64,000 bases of DNA from Arthrobacter sp. PvP023 (GTDB lineage: Bacteria > Actinomycetota > Actinomycetes > Actinomycetales > Micrococcaceae). Of this stretch, positions 9,045-16,672 are shown piece by piece; within the stretch, counting starts at the first letter, position 1; each line of letters starts with the position of its first letter. The stretch is taken from assembly GCF_017832975.1 (NCBI RefSeq), contig NZ_JAFIBI010000001.1, positions 868,001-932,000 of the forward strand, given 5' to 3'. The notes beneath the pieces were generated by a model. It had not been told where the DNA came from. It saw only the letters and a program-made list of their open reading frames with translations, and made no database searches. The position numbers were made by a program, and so were the translations under genes.

Positions 9045-10094
9045 GTGATTACAGTTCTTATCCCCGCGCATAATGAAGCTGCGGGTATTTCTGACACGCT
9101 CGAATCCCTCAAATCCCAGACTCAACCGCCGGACAGGGTGGTGGTTGTTGCCGACAACTGCACCGATGCCACCGAGGAAATCGCCCTGGCGCTTGGCGCG
9201 GAGGTCATCCGCACTGTCGGAAACGCAGACAAAAAAGCCGGCGCCTTGAATTTTGCGCTGGAGGGGTTGCTGCCCGGCGCGAATCCGGAAGACATGATCC
9301 TCGTCCAGGACGCGGACTCGCAGTTGAGCCATGACTTCATCGAGCGGGCAACCGGTCACCTGCGTGCCGACCGGCGGCTTGGTGCCGTGGGCGGCGTCTT
9401 CCGCGGCGCAGAGGGCGGCGGATTCGTGGGTCACCTGCAGCGGAATGAGTACGCACGGTACGCGCGGGACGTGAAGCGGCTGCATGGCAAATGCCTGGTA
9501 GTTACGGGAACGGCCGCGCTCTTCCGTGTCCGGACACTGGTGGACGTCATCGAAGCCCGGCTTGACGGCACCCTGCCGCCGGGCAACGGCAGGGGAGGCG
9601 TTTACGACACCTCCGTGCTGACCGAGGACAACGAGTTGTCCTTCGCGCTGCTGACCCTCAACTACCGCATCAAATCGCCGGCCGACTGCACGCTCGTCAC
9701 CGAAATCATGCCCACTTGGCGCGAACTCTGGGCACAGCGGCTGAGGTGGAAGCGCGGAGCGGTGGAGAACTGCGTCCAGTACGGCTGGACCAGGGTCACC
9801 CGGCCGTATTGGGGGAGGCAAGCCCTCTCCGTGACCGGCATTGTGGTGTCGTTGGCCTACTTCGGAACGGTGGCTTTTGCACTGGGCACGGGGGAAGGGC
9901 TGCACATTCAGCCCTTCTGGATGGCCGTGACCGGTGTCTTCGTGATCGAACGGGTAGTGACTGTGCGGCTGCGTGGCTGGAAGTACATGCTGGCGGCCGC
10001 AACGATGTACGAACTCTTGATCGACCTGTTCCTTCAGGTGGTCCACGCGAAGGCTTACGTGGATGCAGCACTCAACAAAAAGAAAGCTTGGTAA
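9045..10094 (+). CDS. Family 2 processive glycosyltransferase, membrane-bound
   Basis: 349 residues with the full cellulose/hyaluronan/PNAG-synthase-like signature. Nucleotide-sugar loop VVVADNCTDAT; DxD in VQDADSQL; acceptor-site TEDNELSFAL; and QRLRW (QxxRW motif) near residue 229. Three hydrophobic stretches follow (LSVTGIVVSLAYFGTVAF, FWMAVTGVFVIERVV, YMLAAATMYELLIDLFLQVV), so the catalytic domain is cytoplasmic and membrane-tethered. There is no N-terminal TM pair or PilZ domain. The start is GTG at 9045 without a clear RBS. The 52-codon gene at 10101 is 6 bp downstream and a GH16-like hydrolase is convergent, suggesting extracellular polysaccharide synthesis (inference). Confidence 0.92.
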   Translation: MITVLIPAHNEAAGISDTLESLKSQTQPPDRVVVVADNCTDATEEIALALGAEVIRTVGNADKKAGALNFALEGLLPGANPEDMILVQDADSQLSHDFIERATGHLRADRRLGAVGGVFRGAEGGGFVGHLQRNEYARYARDVKRLHGKCLVVTGTAALFRVRTLVDVIEARLDGTLPPGNGRGGVYDTSVLTEDNELSFALLTLNYRIKSPADCTLVTEIMPTWRELWAQRLRWKRGAVENCVQYGWTRVTRPYWGRQALSVTGIVVSLAYFGTVAFALGTGEGLHIQPFWMAVTGVFVIERVVTVRLRGWKYMLAAATMYELLIDLFLQVVHAKAYVDAALNKKKAW

Positions 10095-10100
10095 CACTTT

Positions 10101-10259
10101 ATGTACAGCAATCCAGCAGCTCCCGCAGCAGCCGGTGTCGGTGCCGGAACCCTCGCCGCAACCGGGGCCGGTGACCTGTTTTGGTTCGCCCTGGCAGCCT
10201 TCGCCCTCGTGGCGCTTGGCCTGGCCGTCAAGCGGATCGTGCCGGTCCGGACCAAGTAA
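10101..10259 (+). CDS. 52-residue single-TM protein with LAATG sorting-like motif
   Basis: Short gene ATG 10101 to TAA 10257-10259, 6 bp after the glycosyltransferase stop. The product starts MYSNPAAPAAAGVGAG, then TLAATGAGD, a hydrophobic stretch FWFALAAFALVALGLAV and the basic tail KRIVPVRTK. Motif, hydrophobic helix and positive tail make the layout of a sortase sorting signal. LAxTG is the form used by class E sortases in actinobacteria. It has no signal peptide and almost no mature part. Alternatively it is a small membrane partner of the glycosyltransferase. The tight coupling favours a joint role. Confidence 0.75.
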   Translation: MYSNPAAPAAAGVGAGTLAATGAGDLFWFALAAFALVALGLAVKRIVPVRTK

Positions 10260-10272
10260 CTTCTGCCTGATC

Positions 10273-10311
10273 GGGCGGGTGGCCTGGATTCGCAAGGAAT
10301 CCAGGCCGCCC
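10273..10311. terminator. Bidirectional terminator between convergent genes
   Basis: Perfect 11-bp arms (10281-10291, 10297-10307) with a 5-nt loop, extended by GGGC (10273-10276) pairing with GCCC (10308-10311). It lies between the LAATG microprotein and the convergent GH16-like gene. Confidence 0.75.
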
Positions 10312-10328
10312 GTTCGCCTTGGGCTCGC

Positions 10329-11417
10329 TCAGGTCACCACGCTGACGGCGTTGGAGCATGCAACTGCATCGCAGACCTTGTAGCTTGTGGTTGCTCCGCC
10401 CTTGAACTTGTTCACGAAGCTCCCGGTGTTGGGGACGGTCTTCGCGGCGCCGTTGATCCAGAGTGTGACGCTGGACCCCGTGGCCCCGGACCACTTCACG
10501 GTGGTGGAATTGACACCCTTGACCTTGCTGTTGGCCGCCGTCAGCTTGATGGGCGATTCGGTAACCGGGGTGGTGCTGGCAGCCGGTGTGAATGAGAAGT
10601 CCCGGATCACCACGGACTCAGGTTTCACATGTTCGGGATCGCCGCCGCCACCGCCAGTGACCCAAAGGTTGAAGTGGATGGCTTCTTTGGCCGGCACGGG
10701 AACGGTGCTTCCCTGAAGCACGGTTCGCTTGAGCAGGGTTCCCCCGTAGCCCTCGCCAGCGAAGGTTTCGAACGTGATCTTTCCCGGCTCCCAGACCATT
10801 TTGTGGGTGAGGATTGCGTCATTCGTCGTTGCAAAGACGATGGTGTTGTTGCCCTGACCTGGCGGTTTGGTGGCATCGAACCAATAGCCGTGCGCCTGGG
10901 TCACCGGCCAGGATTCCCCATAGCTAGCGCCGCCACCCCAGGCGGATGCCTCGCACAGGTCGATCTCGTTGTAACCGGGAGTAGCCAGGGGATCGTAGGT
11001 GAACAGGCAACCCCACACCACTTCCTTCTGGAGGGCGCTCACATTCTTTTCTACGGTGGTGCTGTATGTGCCGTAGCCGAATCCCTGCCGGGTGGATTGA
11101 AACTCGGCCCCGACGGGGGCGCTGCCGGTCGGGTTGGTGAGTGAAAGCGTGACGTATCCGTTGCCGTCGGGATTGCTGACGTTGGCCGCGTCGAAGGTCT
11201 TGTTGAACTGTGGCGCACCGCCCCAGAAGCGCTTTTCCCAGTTGAACCCCTTCCAGGCGAAGCTGCCCGCGGGGCCCGGGTTCGGGTCCATGGGGGTGGT
11301 GTCGGCGGCATGCGCCGGCGTTGTGGCGGACAACATGACCAGGCTGACGGCTGCCAGCATTGCAAGCGGCCTGTTCAGCCAAACCGCTTTTGTGACGCGA
11401 GACCTCAAGGAAACCAT
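10329..11417 (-). CDS. Secreted GH16-like glycoside hydrolase with C-terminal Ig-like domain
   Basis: 362 residues. A signal peptide (about 1-38, PLAMLAAVSLVMLSATTPAHA) is followed by a concanavalin-like domain to about residue 270. It has the GH16 catalytic motif ExDxxE in YNEIDLCEAS, about residues 150-160. That predicts endo-acting cleavage of a beta-glucan, galactan or similar polymer. The C-terminal ~85 residues resemble an Ig/FnIII-like module (VKWSGATGSSVTLWINGAAK, KVCDAVACSNAV with a possible disulfide). It is convergent with the polysaccharide synthase and divergent from the OmpR-type regulator, so it may trim or release the polymer. Confidence 0.85.
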   Translation of the reverse strand: MVSLRSRVTKAVWLNRPLAMLAAVSLVMLSATTPAHAADTTPMDPNPGPAGSFAWKGFNWEKRFWGGAPQFNKTFDAANVSNPDGNGYVTLSLTNPTGSAPVGAEFQSTRQGFGYGTYSTTVEKNVSALQKEVVWGCLFTYDPLATPGYNEIDLCEASAWGGGASYGESWPVTQAHGYWFDATKPPGQGNNTIVFATTNDAILTHKMVWEPGKITFETFAGEGYGGTLLKRTVLQGSTVPVPAKEAIHFNLWVTGGGGGDPEHVKPESVVIRDFSFTPAASTTPVTESPIKLTAANSKVKGVNSTTVKWSGATGSSVTLWINGAAKTVPNTGSFVNKFKGGATTSYKVCDAVACSNAVSVVT

Positions 11418-11473
11418 TTAAACGCCCCCTACTTTTGCGCTGATAGCAGCAGCGCCGCGCCCCCAGTGAGCAC

Positions 11474-11608
11474 ATGATGATCATCATTCAGCGGCGTGGG
11501 GTTGGCAATAGCTGAATGCCGATATTTACTTTTTGACTTTCCTCAATAAATACACAATTTTTACACAATTCGTAATTGAGGAATTAGTGGTACTTACTAA
11601 AGCTGAAT
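11474..11608. promoter_or_regulatory. Palindrome and three GCTGAAT-type boxes between hydrolase and regulator
   Basis: The AT-rich divergent region has a perfect 14-bp palindrome (11474-11487) and three copies of the heptamer GCTGAAT: inverted at 11486-11492, direct at 11511-11517 and 11602-11608. Repeated short boxes fit binding by an OmpR-type regulator such as the product of 11636-12478 (inference). Confidence 0.35.
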
Positions 11609-11635
11609 AAGCACAAGAATTTCAGAGGGGTTTTG

Positions 11636-12478
11636 ATGGTTACGCGCGGCACGGCTGTGGTGGTTGACGGCGACGGTCGTAACAGGGGAGCTCTGGAAGA
11701 GCTGCTCGTCCAGTCCGGATTCGGTGTTGTTGCAACGGCGTCCGGCACCGAGGGAGTGGCTGCCGTGCGGAAGCACGACCCCGTCCTGGTCACCGTGGAG
11801 GTAGGGCTTCCCGACTTTGACGGCATCGAGGCCTCCCGCCGTATCCGTACCTTCAGCCACGCCTACGTGATCATGGTCAGCGCACTGGCGAGCGAAGCGG
11901 ACGCACTGCTGGGACTTGAGGCCGGTGCTGACGACTACCTGGCCAGGCCTTTCCGTCCGCGCGAGCTCCGGGCAAGGATCGCCGCCATGCTCCGCAGGCC
12001 CAGGCGCCACGCCATGGTGGAAGCGGCGCAGTGCGCCGCCGGCCACTTCGTCGCCAGACCCTACGGCGCGGAATCGCCAGCTTCAGCCGCTTTTCCAGCC
12101 CGTCAACCTGCCGTCGCAGCCGCAGCGTCCGAGGGTTCAGCCGGGGAAACCGGATGGGACTTTGAACACCGGGGCCTTGCCCTGATGGACAGCACCCGCG
12201 CGGTATCAGTGGACGGGAAAGCCGTTGACCTGACCCGGACCCAGTTCGAGCTGCTCCGTACACTGCTCCAAAACAAGGGTGCGGTCGTGACCCGCGCGGA
12301 ACTGGCCCGCCAACTGCGCAATAACCCTGCTGTCCCGGACTCCGCCGTGGCAGCCCGGGACGAACGCGTGCTGGAGGTTCATATGGGCAACCTCCGCAAG
12401 CGCTTGGGCGACAGTTCCCGGTCCCCGCGGTGGGTTCAGACAGTCAGGGGAGTGGGCTACCGCCTGACCCCGCAGTAG
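11636..12478 (+). CDS. OmpR/PhoB-family response regulator with Glu at the phospho-acceptor site
   Basis: 280 residues from ATG at 11636, with AGAGGGG five bases upstream. A TTG three bases earlier is less likely. The receiver domain spans about 1-120 and the winged-helix output domain about 180-280 (VDLTRTQFELLRTLLQ, ending VQTVRGVGYRL). A long Ala-rich linker joins them. The usual Asp before LP is replaced by Glu (TVEVGLPDFDG), and the conserved Lys in KPF is Arg (YLARPF). Both suggest a receiver that does not switch by normal phosphorylation, possibly locked active. No histidine kinase is adjacent. Confidence 0.9.
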   Translation: MVTRGTAVVVDGDGRNRGALEELLVQSGFGVVATASGTEGVAAVRKHDPVLVTVEVGLPDFDGIEASRRIRTFSHAYVIMVSALASEADALLGLEAGADDYLARPFRPRELRARIAAMLRRPRRHAMVEAAQCAAGHFVARPYGAESPASAAFPARQPAVAAAASEGSAGETGWDFEHRGLALMDSTRAVSVDGKAVDLTRTQFELLRTLLQNKGAVVTRAELARQLRNNPAVPDSAVAARDERVLEVHMGNLRKRLGDSSRSPRWVQTVRGVGYRLTPQ

Positions 12479-12494
12479 CAACGCGCGCCTGCCG

Positions 12495-13343
12495 CTAAAT
12501 CGACACGCGGCCGCTCACTACGGCCCGGCTGGTTCCGCCGATCCAGATGTCCTCATCCTCGACGTTGACTGTCACCAGCCCGCCGCGTCCCAGGACGGTG
12601 CCTTGCTGGACGGTGTAGTTGCCGCCCACCAAGCCTTCGCTGAGGAGCCATTGCGCCAGGCCGGCGTTGAGGCTCCCTGTTACTGGGTCTTCGGGAACGC
12701 CGAACCCGGGAACGAACGCCCGGACCTCGAACTCCGCCGGTCCTCCCTCCGCGTAACTCCCGATAACGCCCACTCGGAGCTGGTCCATGACGGCAAAGTC
12801 CGGCTGGAGTTCCAGGACCTGCTCCGCCGATTCCAGCCGGATGCCCAGCCAGCCCGGGCCGTTGTCCACCCAGTTGCTGCCCAGGACCTGTCCGGCGTCG
12901 ACGCCCAAGCTGGCGACGGCCTGCTCCAGCACTCCCGGTTCAACCGCGCCGGAGCGGACCAGCGGGGGTGCCGCGAAGGCCAGATCGGTACCGGCCCGGC
13001 GGATCTTCACCAGCCCCGCCTCGCACTCCTGCAGCAGCTCTCCGTCACGGAACGGCTGTCCGCCTTCTTCCAGCCAGGCGTGGGCCGAGCCCAGTGTGGG
13101 ATGCCCGGCGAAGGGCAGTTCGGACGCCGGCGTAAAGATCCGCAGCCTGTAGTCCGCTGCCGGGTGCGAGGGCTTCAGGAGGAACGTGGTCTCGGACAGG
13201 TTGGTCCAGTTCGCGAAGCTTTGCATCTGTTCTGTGGTCAGTCCGTCCGCGTCATGTACGACGGCGACGGGGTTCCCGGCTTTCGGGCCCGGCGCAAAGA
13301 CGTCTATCTGGGAGAAGGGATATTCGTTCACAACGGTGGGCAT
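12495..13343 (-). CDS. PhzF-family isomerase/epimerase-like protein
   Basis: 282 residues with the two-lobed diaminopimelate-epimerase-like fold of PhzF proteins. FSQIDVFAPGPKAGNPVAVV is the family N-terminus; LSETTFLL carries the conserved Glu; ASELPFAGHPTLGSAHAWL and PEDPVTGSLNAGLAQWL are the signature blocks of the two lobes. I chose the ATG at 13341-13343 because homology begins there; an in-frame extension upstream looks non-coding. The substrate is unknown. It converges on the OmpR-type gene. Confidence 0.9.
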   Translation of the reverse strand: MPTVVNEYPFSQIDVFAPGPKAGNPVAVVHDADGLTTEQMQSFANWTNLSETTFLLKPSHPAADYRLRIFTPASELPFAGHPTLGSAHAWLEEGGQPFRDGELLQECEAGLVKIRRAGTDLAFAAPPLVRSGAVEPGVLEQAVASLGVDAGQVLGSNWVDNGPGWLGIRLESAEQVLELQPDFAVMDQLRVGVIGSYAEGGPAEFEVRAFVPGFGVPEDPVTGSLNAGLAQWLLSEGLVGGNYTVQQGTVLGRGGLVTVNVEDEDIWIGGTSRAVVSGRVSI

Positions 13344-13580
13344 GCTGGTCTTTCTCTGGGTGGCGGGTAGCTCCGGCGGGAGACTTCCTCCACCACGGTA
13401 GGCGGCGGTCGGGCAGCGAAACCATAGCCAATTCCGGAAAGTGGCCTTGCCGCGAACCACTGCGGCCCGGACACCGCCGGGGTTAAGCTGAACCTGCGGA
13501 CACGAGACTCTTACCCGCACACGACTTCCCCGGACGGTCCGGCGACTCGGATGGTCCGGCGACCCGCCGGAAGGCAATCC

Positions 13581-13697
13581 ATGGCAAAGAAGCTTCCCCT
13601 GGACGACCTCTCCGGCGCGATCGGCAGGATCCGCAGGCTGCTCCTGACAGAGGAAGAGGTCGGCGCCGCCACCGCGATGCCGGCCGGCAGGAACTAG
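13581..13697 (+). CDS. 38-residue hypothetical protein
   Basis: ATG at 13581 preceded by GGAAGG. The product begins MAKKLPLDDLSGAIGRIRR and continues LLLTEEEVGAATAMPAGRN, an amphipathic, charged peptide without membrane segment. It ends 12 bp before the 13710 gene, which has its own GGGGAG site, so the two are likely co-transcribed. Function unknown. Confidence 0.5.
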   Translation: MAKKLPLDDLSGAIGRIRRLLLTEEEVGAATAMPAGRN

Positions 13698-13709
13698 GGG
13701 AGCGCCACC

Positions 13710-14093
13710 ATGGGCTTCGATCACAACGAACCCGATCAACGCAGGCAGTTGCGGGCGGCGCTGAAGGCCGTGGGCCTCACGCCCGGGGAACTCTGGCTGA
13801 ACTACTTCAGCATCGGCGGCAACGTGGGCGAATACGAAGTCGAAGCGTACCTGCAGGGGCTGCTTTCCCTGCCCCCGGTCCAGCGGGACCTGCTAGCCAT
13901 GGCCGCCAATGAACTCATTGAGGCCGTTCCCCGCCTGTATGCCCCGTACTCCGATGACCCGGATCTGATGGAACCAGGCCGGGAACCCGGCCGGGCGTCC
14001 GAACCCGGCCAGGAGTCGGAGTCTGCGGGCGGTCACGACATCCACGGCAGGCCCGGCACTGACGAGTCAATCGACCCATCCGGCGACAACTAG
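13710..14093 (+). CDS. Hypothetical protein, 127 residues
   Basis: ATG at 13710 with GGGGAG upstream. The N-terminal ~90 residues look folded and helical (RQLRAALKAVGLTPGELWL, VEAYLQGLLSLPPVQRDLL, AMAANELIEAVPRL). The last ~35 are an acidic, Gly/Ser/Pro-rich disordered tail. There is no catalytic motif. It appears to be an actinobacterial protein of unknown function, second in a two-gene unit with 13581. Confidence 0.75.
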   Translation: MGFDHNEPDQRRQLRAALKAVGLTPGELWLNYFSIGGNVGEYEVEAYLQGLLSLPPVQRDLLAMAANELIEAVPRLYAPYSDDPDLMEPGREPGRASEPGQESESAGGHDIHGRPGTDESIDPSGDN

Positions 14094-14199
14094 CAGGCCG
14101 GGGGCGGGCGCGGAGGGGGCCTTTGGCCCTGATCTGTGCTCCGGGACCGCAACTAGGCTGGAAGAGGTGAACGAATCCCCTTGAGAGAGGCTGACAACG

Positions 14200-14526
14200 A
14201 TGTCCGGACACTTCGAATTAATTGACGCACCCGACGGCGGGTACAGGTTCAGGCTTATGGGCAAGGCCGGGGAACTGGTGGCGATTTCCGTAAAGTTCCC
14301 TACCAAACGGGCTGCAGCGGAGGGGATCTCACTAATTCGTGAAATTGCCGGGACCGGCCTGATCCGCGATCTGAGCAACAGGCGGCGGATCGAACCGTCC
14401 CACCGGATCAGGCCCTCGCAGCCGGCACCGGTCCACAGCGGCGCCCCGTTGCTCCGCACGCGCGCCGCCCATAACCTGCACGCTGATCACGGGCATCCGC
14501 AACTCACGTCGGCAACCCGCCGGTAG
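14200..14526 (+). CDS. DUF1508 (YegP-like) protein
   Basis: 108 residues. The first ~58 match the YegP/DUF1508 fold (FELIDAPDGGYRFRLMGKAG, then TKRAAAEGISLIREIAG). The usual family members carry two such modules or a single one, and here one is followed by a basic, low-complexity tail rich in His, Arg and Pro. Function is unknown in all bacteria as far as I know. Confidence 0.82.
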   Translation: MSGHFELIDAPDGGYRFRLMGKAGELVAISVKFPTKRAAAEGISLIREIAGTGLIRDLSNRRRIEPSHRIRPSQPAPVHSGAPLLRTRAAHNLHADHGHPQLTSATRR

Positions 14527-14552
14527 CCGGCTACCGGGCCGAACTGGCGGCT

Positions 14553-14987
14553 TTACCGGGCCGAACCGGCTGCCTCGTACTGCCCCCGGACGAACGCGTT
14601 CGCCGGGGGTAGCCACATCAGCACGGCGCCGGCCAGCGTCAGGGCCAGCCCGGTCACCACAACAGGTGACAGCTCAAACGGTGCTCCCAGGGCGGAGAGT
14701 ACGGCGATGATCGTCAGCACGGTGCGGACCCATCTGACGCCCGCCAGGAGCCGGAAGGCAGCCCACACCTGCAGGGCCACGAACGGGATCGCGAGGACAA
14801 CCATGGCCCAGTCGGGCGTGGACGGTTCGGTGCCGCCCCCGCCGAACTCCATGATCACCGGCAGTACACCGGCGACAAGTGCGCTGGCCAGCCAGAACGC
14901 CGTCGACGCCCTCACCACCGCCGGAACCGTGGACGGTCCGCCAAAAATCAATCGTTGTTTCCCCAAAGGGTCCCCCATCATCACCAT
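14553..14987 (-). CDS. Four-TM hypothetical membrane protein
   Basis: About 144 residues with four hydrophobic helices (ASTAFWLASALVAGVLPVIM, MVVLAIPFVALQVWAAFRLL, VLTIIAVLSALGAPFEL, VTGLALTLAGAVLMWLP). It resembles small actinobacterial integral membrane proteins of unknown function. I prefer the ATG at 14987 with GTGGA upstream; a GTG at 14996 is possible. Confidence 0.75.
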   Translation of the reverse strand: MVMMGDPLGKQRLIFGGPSTVPAVVRASTAFWLASALVAGVLPVIMEFGGGGTEPSTPDWAMVVLAIPFVALQVWAAFRLLAGVRWVRTVLTIIAVLSALGAPFELSPVVVTGLALTLAGAVLMWLPPANAFVRGQYEAAGSAR

Positions 14988-15135
14988 GCATTCCACGCCC
15001 GCGGGCGCGCTGAACTACCAGCCTAGCCACGGGCCGGGGAGCCGTCTTGTCATACGGGAACGGCCGCGGATCGTCATGTGCATTTCCCGGCGGGTGCTGG
15101 AATAGTCCAGGCAGATGCGGGTAGCAATAAGGGAA

Positions 15136-15183
15136 GGCCGGTGTGGGGATGATCCTGCTGGATTCCCCGGCCGGGCGTTTTTT
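15136..15183 (+). terminator. Plus-strand stem and T6 tract without an obvious plus-strand gene
   Basis: GGCCGG (15136-15141) can pair with CCGGCC (15167-15172), with an inner alternative TGGGGAT/ATTCCCC stem, followed by GGGCGTTTTTT. The flanking genes are both leftward, so this either ends an unrecognised rightward RNA or serves leftward without a U-tract. Confidence 0.4.
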
Positions 15184-15192
15184 GCTGGTGGG

Positions 15193-15513
15193 TCAGTGGG
15201 CGGCGCCCAGTTCAATGAGCAGGACGCCGCCGATGATGAGGCCGAGCCCCAGCATCATGACGGGGGTAATCCTCTCCTTGAAGAAGGCACGGCTTCCCAA
15301 AGCGGTCAGTGCGACGCCGGCAGCTGCCCAGGTGCCGTACGTAACCCCCAGGCTCAGTCCCTGGTCCAGGGTCAGGGTGAGGAGGGTGAACGCCAGGAAG
15401 TACCCGACGCCGACCGGCAAGTACCAGCGCCGCTTGCCAGTCGACGCGACACGCAGAAACAAGGTGGCGGTCACCTCGGTAAGGATGGCTCCGGCCAGCA
15501 GAAGCCACATCAT
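15193..15513 (-). CDS. SMR-family multidrug/guanidinium exporter subunit B
   Basis: 106 residues, four helices, the small multidrug resistance fold. The essential Glu sits in helix 1 (LLLAGAILTEVTATLFLRVA), and the family signature is in helix 3 (GVTYGTWAAAGVALTALGS). It overlaps the upstream SMR gene by 4 bp (ATGA), the arrangement of heterodimeric pairs such as EbrAB/YkkCD. Substrate not determinable; polyaromatic cations or guanidinium are known for the family. Confidence 0.93.
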   Translation of the reverse strand: MMWLLLAGAILTEVTATLFLRVASTGKRRWYLPVGVGYFLAFTLLTLTLDQGLSLGVTYGTWAAAGVALTALGSRAFFKERITPVMMLGLGLIIGGVLLIELGAAH

Positions 15514-15866
15514 GAGCGGGCCATCTCGTGTGCCGGTTCTTGTGCCGGCTCCTTGTGCGACCCGAGTTCAACACACAGCACCCCGCCGATGACCATGGCG
15601 ACTCCGATCAGCATCATCGGGGTCAGTGTTTCGCCGAAGATGATGGCGGCCAGTAGCACGGTGAGTGTTACTCCCAGTGCAGCCCAGATGCCGTAGGCGA
15701 CGCCCAGGCCAAGGCCTTTGCGGAGGACCCCGGCGAGGAAGCCGAAGGAAGCGGTGTATCCAATAACAACCACCACGAAGAAGGCAGGATTTTCCAGGGC
15801 CGCTTTCAAGGAAAGGGATGCGGTCACCTCACTCAGGATCGCGCCGGCGAGAAGAATCCACTTCAT
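15510..15866 (-). CDS. SMR-family multidrug/guanidinium exporter subunit A
   Basis: 118 residues from the ATG at 15864-15866. An upstream in-frame extension is not homologous. The N-terminus MKWILLAGAILSEVTASLSL carries the membrane-embedded Glu. It has four helices and a hydrophilic tail of about 17 residues (SHKEPAQEPAHEMARS). It lies 31 bp behind the isochorismatase-like gene and is translationally coupled to the second SMR gene, making a three-gene leftward operon. Confidence 0.93.
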   Translation of the reverse strand: MKWILLAGAILSEVTASLSLKAALENPAFFVVVVIGYTASFGFLAGVLRKGLGLGVAYGIWAALGVTLTVLLAAIIFGETLTPMMLIGVAMVIGGVLCVELGSHKEPAQEPAHEMARS

Positions 15867-15897
15867 TCGATATGTCCTTGCGAGTCGTTGGGCTTGG

Positions 15898-16536
15898 TTA
15901 TACCTGGGGGACCAGTTCGGCGCCGGCCACCGCGGAGCTGCCGAGGTCACTCCTCGTCAGAGGCTGCCGGCTGCCCAGCGCCTCGGCCCACGCAGCAGTA
16001 TCCGCCACCGCTGCCCAGTTGGAGTTCAGCAACGTCAGAAGTGTCGTGTGGACCGTCTTGGCGTCAGCGAAGCCTGCGTCGTTGGCGAGGTTGATGGCGC
16101 CGGTGGCGTCTGAGAGGACCTCGGTGGTGAAGCCGAGGAACTCTGCCTCCACGGCTGAGGCGAGCACGCAGTTGTTGGTCATGTAGCCCACCAGGGTGAC
16201 TGTGTCGACGTCGTGCTGGCGCAGCCAGTCGGCGAGGTCCGTGTCGGCGTACACGGACCCGTACTGCTTGACCACTGACTTCCATGCGGCGGTCTTGCGG
16301 CGTTCAATTTCCGGGTGCACGTCGAACTCCGGTGTGCCGGGCGCAAAGACCGGCGCACCAACACCGGCGGAGTGCTGAATCACGGCGATGGGAATGCCGG
16401 CGGCCGTGGCAGCGTCCACTGCCCTCGCAATCGTGGGCAGGGATTCTTGGTGTGGCGGGTACTGGATCTCGAGCGGGCCGCCGAAGTACTGCTGCTGCAC
16501 GTCGATGAGGATGAGGGCGCGGCGGGGGCTGGTCAT
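15898..16536 (-). CDS. Isochorismatase-like cysteine hydrolase
   Basis: 212 residues, cytosolic. The catalytic Asp is in ALILIDVQQQYF and the nucleophile Cys in GYMTNNCVLASAVEA, with a Lys in the intervening region, as in the nicotinamidase/isochorismatase fold. The ATG at 16536 has GGAGA at good spacing. It heads an operon with the SMR pair, divergent from the GlxA-type regulator. It may hydrolyse an amide or carbamate that the exporters also handle (inference). Confidence 0.9.
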   Translation of the reverse strand: MTSPRRALILIDVQQQYFGGPLEIQYPPHQESLPTIARAVDAATAAGIPIAVIQHSAGVGAPVFAPGTPEFDVHPEIERRKTAAWKSVVKQYGSVYADTDLADWLRQHDVDTVTLVGYMTNNCVLASAVEAEFLGFTTEVLSDATGAINLANDAGFADAKTVHTTLLTLLNSNWAAVADTAAWAEALGSRQPLTRSDLGSSAVAGAELVPQV

Positions 16537-16672
16537 GTTCTTGGTTCTCCCTGTTGGCTCACGTGGCTGCCTTCTGACAACTTTTCCAGTCTTCCCGCTG
16601 CCGGCGCGTTCCAACAGTGGCACAAAGGCAGATATACGATGGATTCGGGCCAATAGAAGGAAGAGGTGCGGG

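Noticed and set aside
15867..15897. Guanidine riboswitch before the SMR pair
   Set aside because: The gap is only 31 bp and the pair is co-transcribed with the isochorismatase-like gene.
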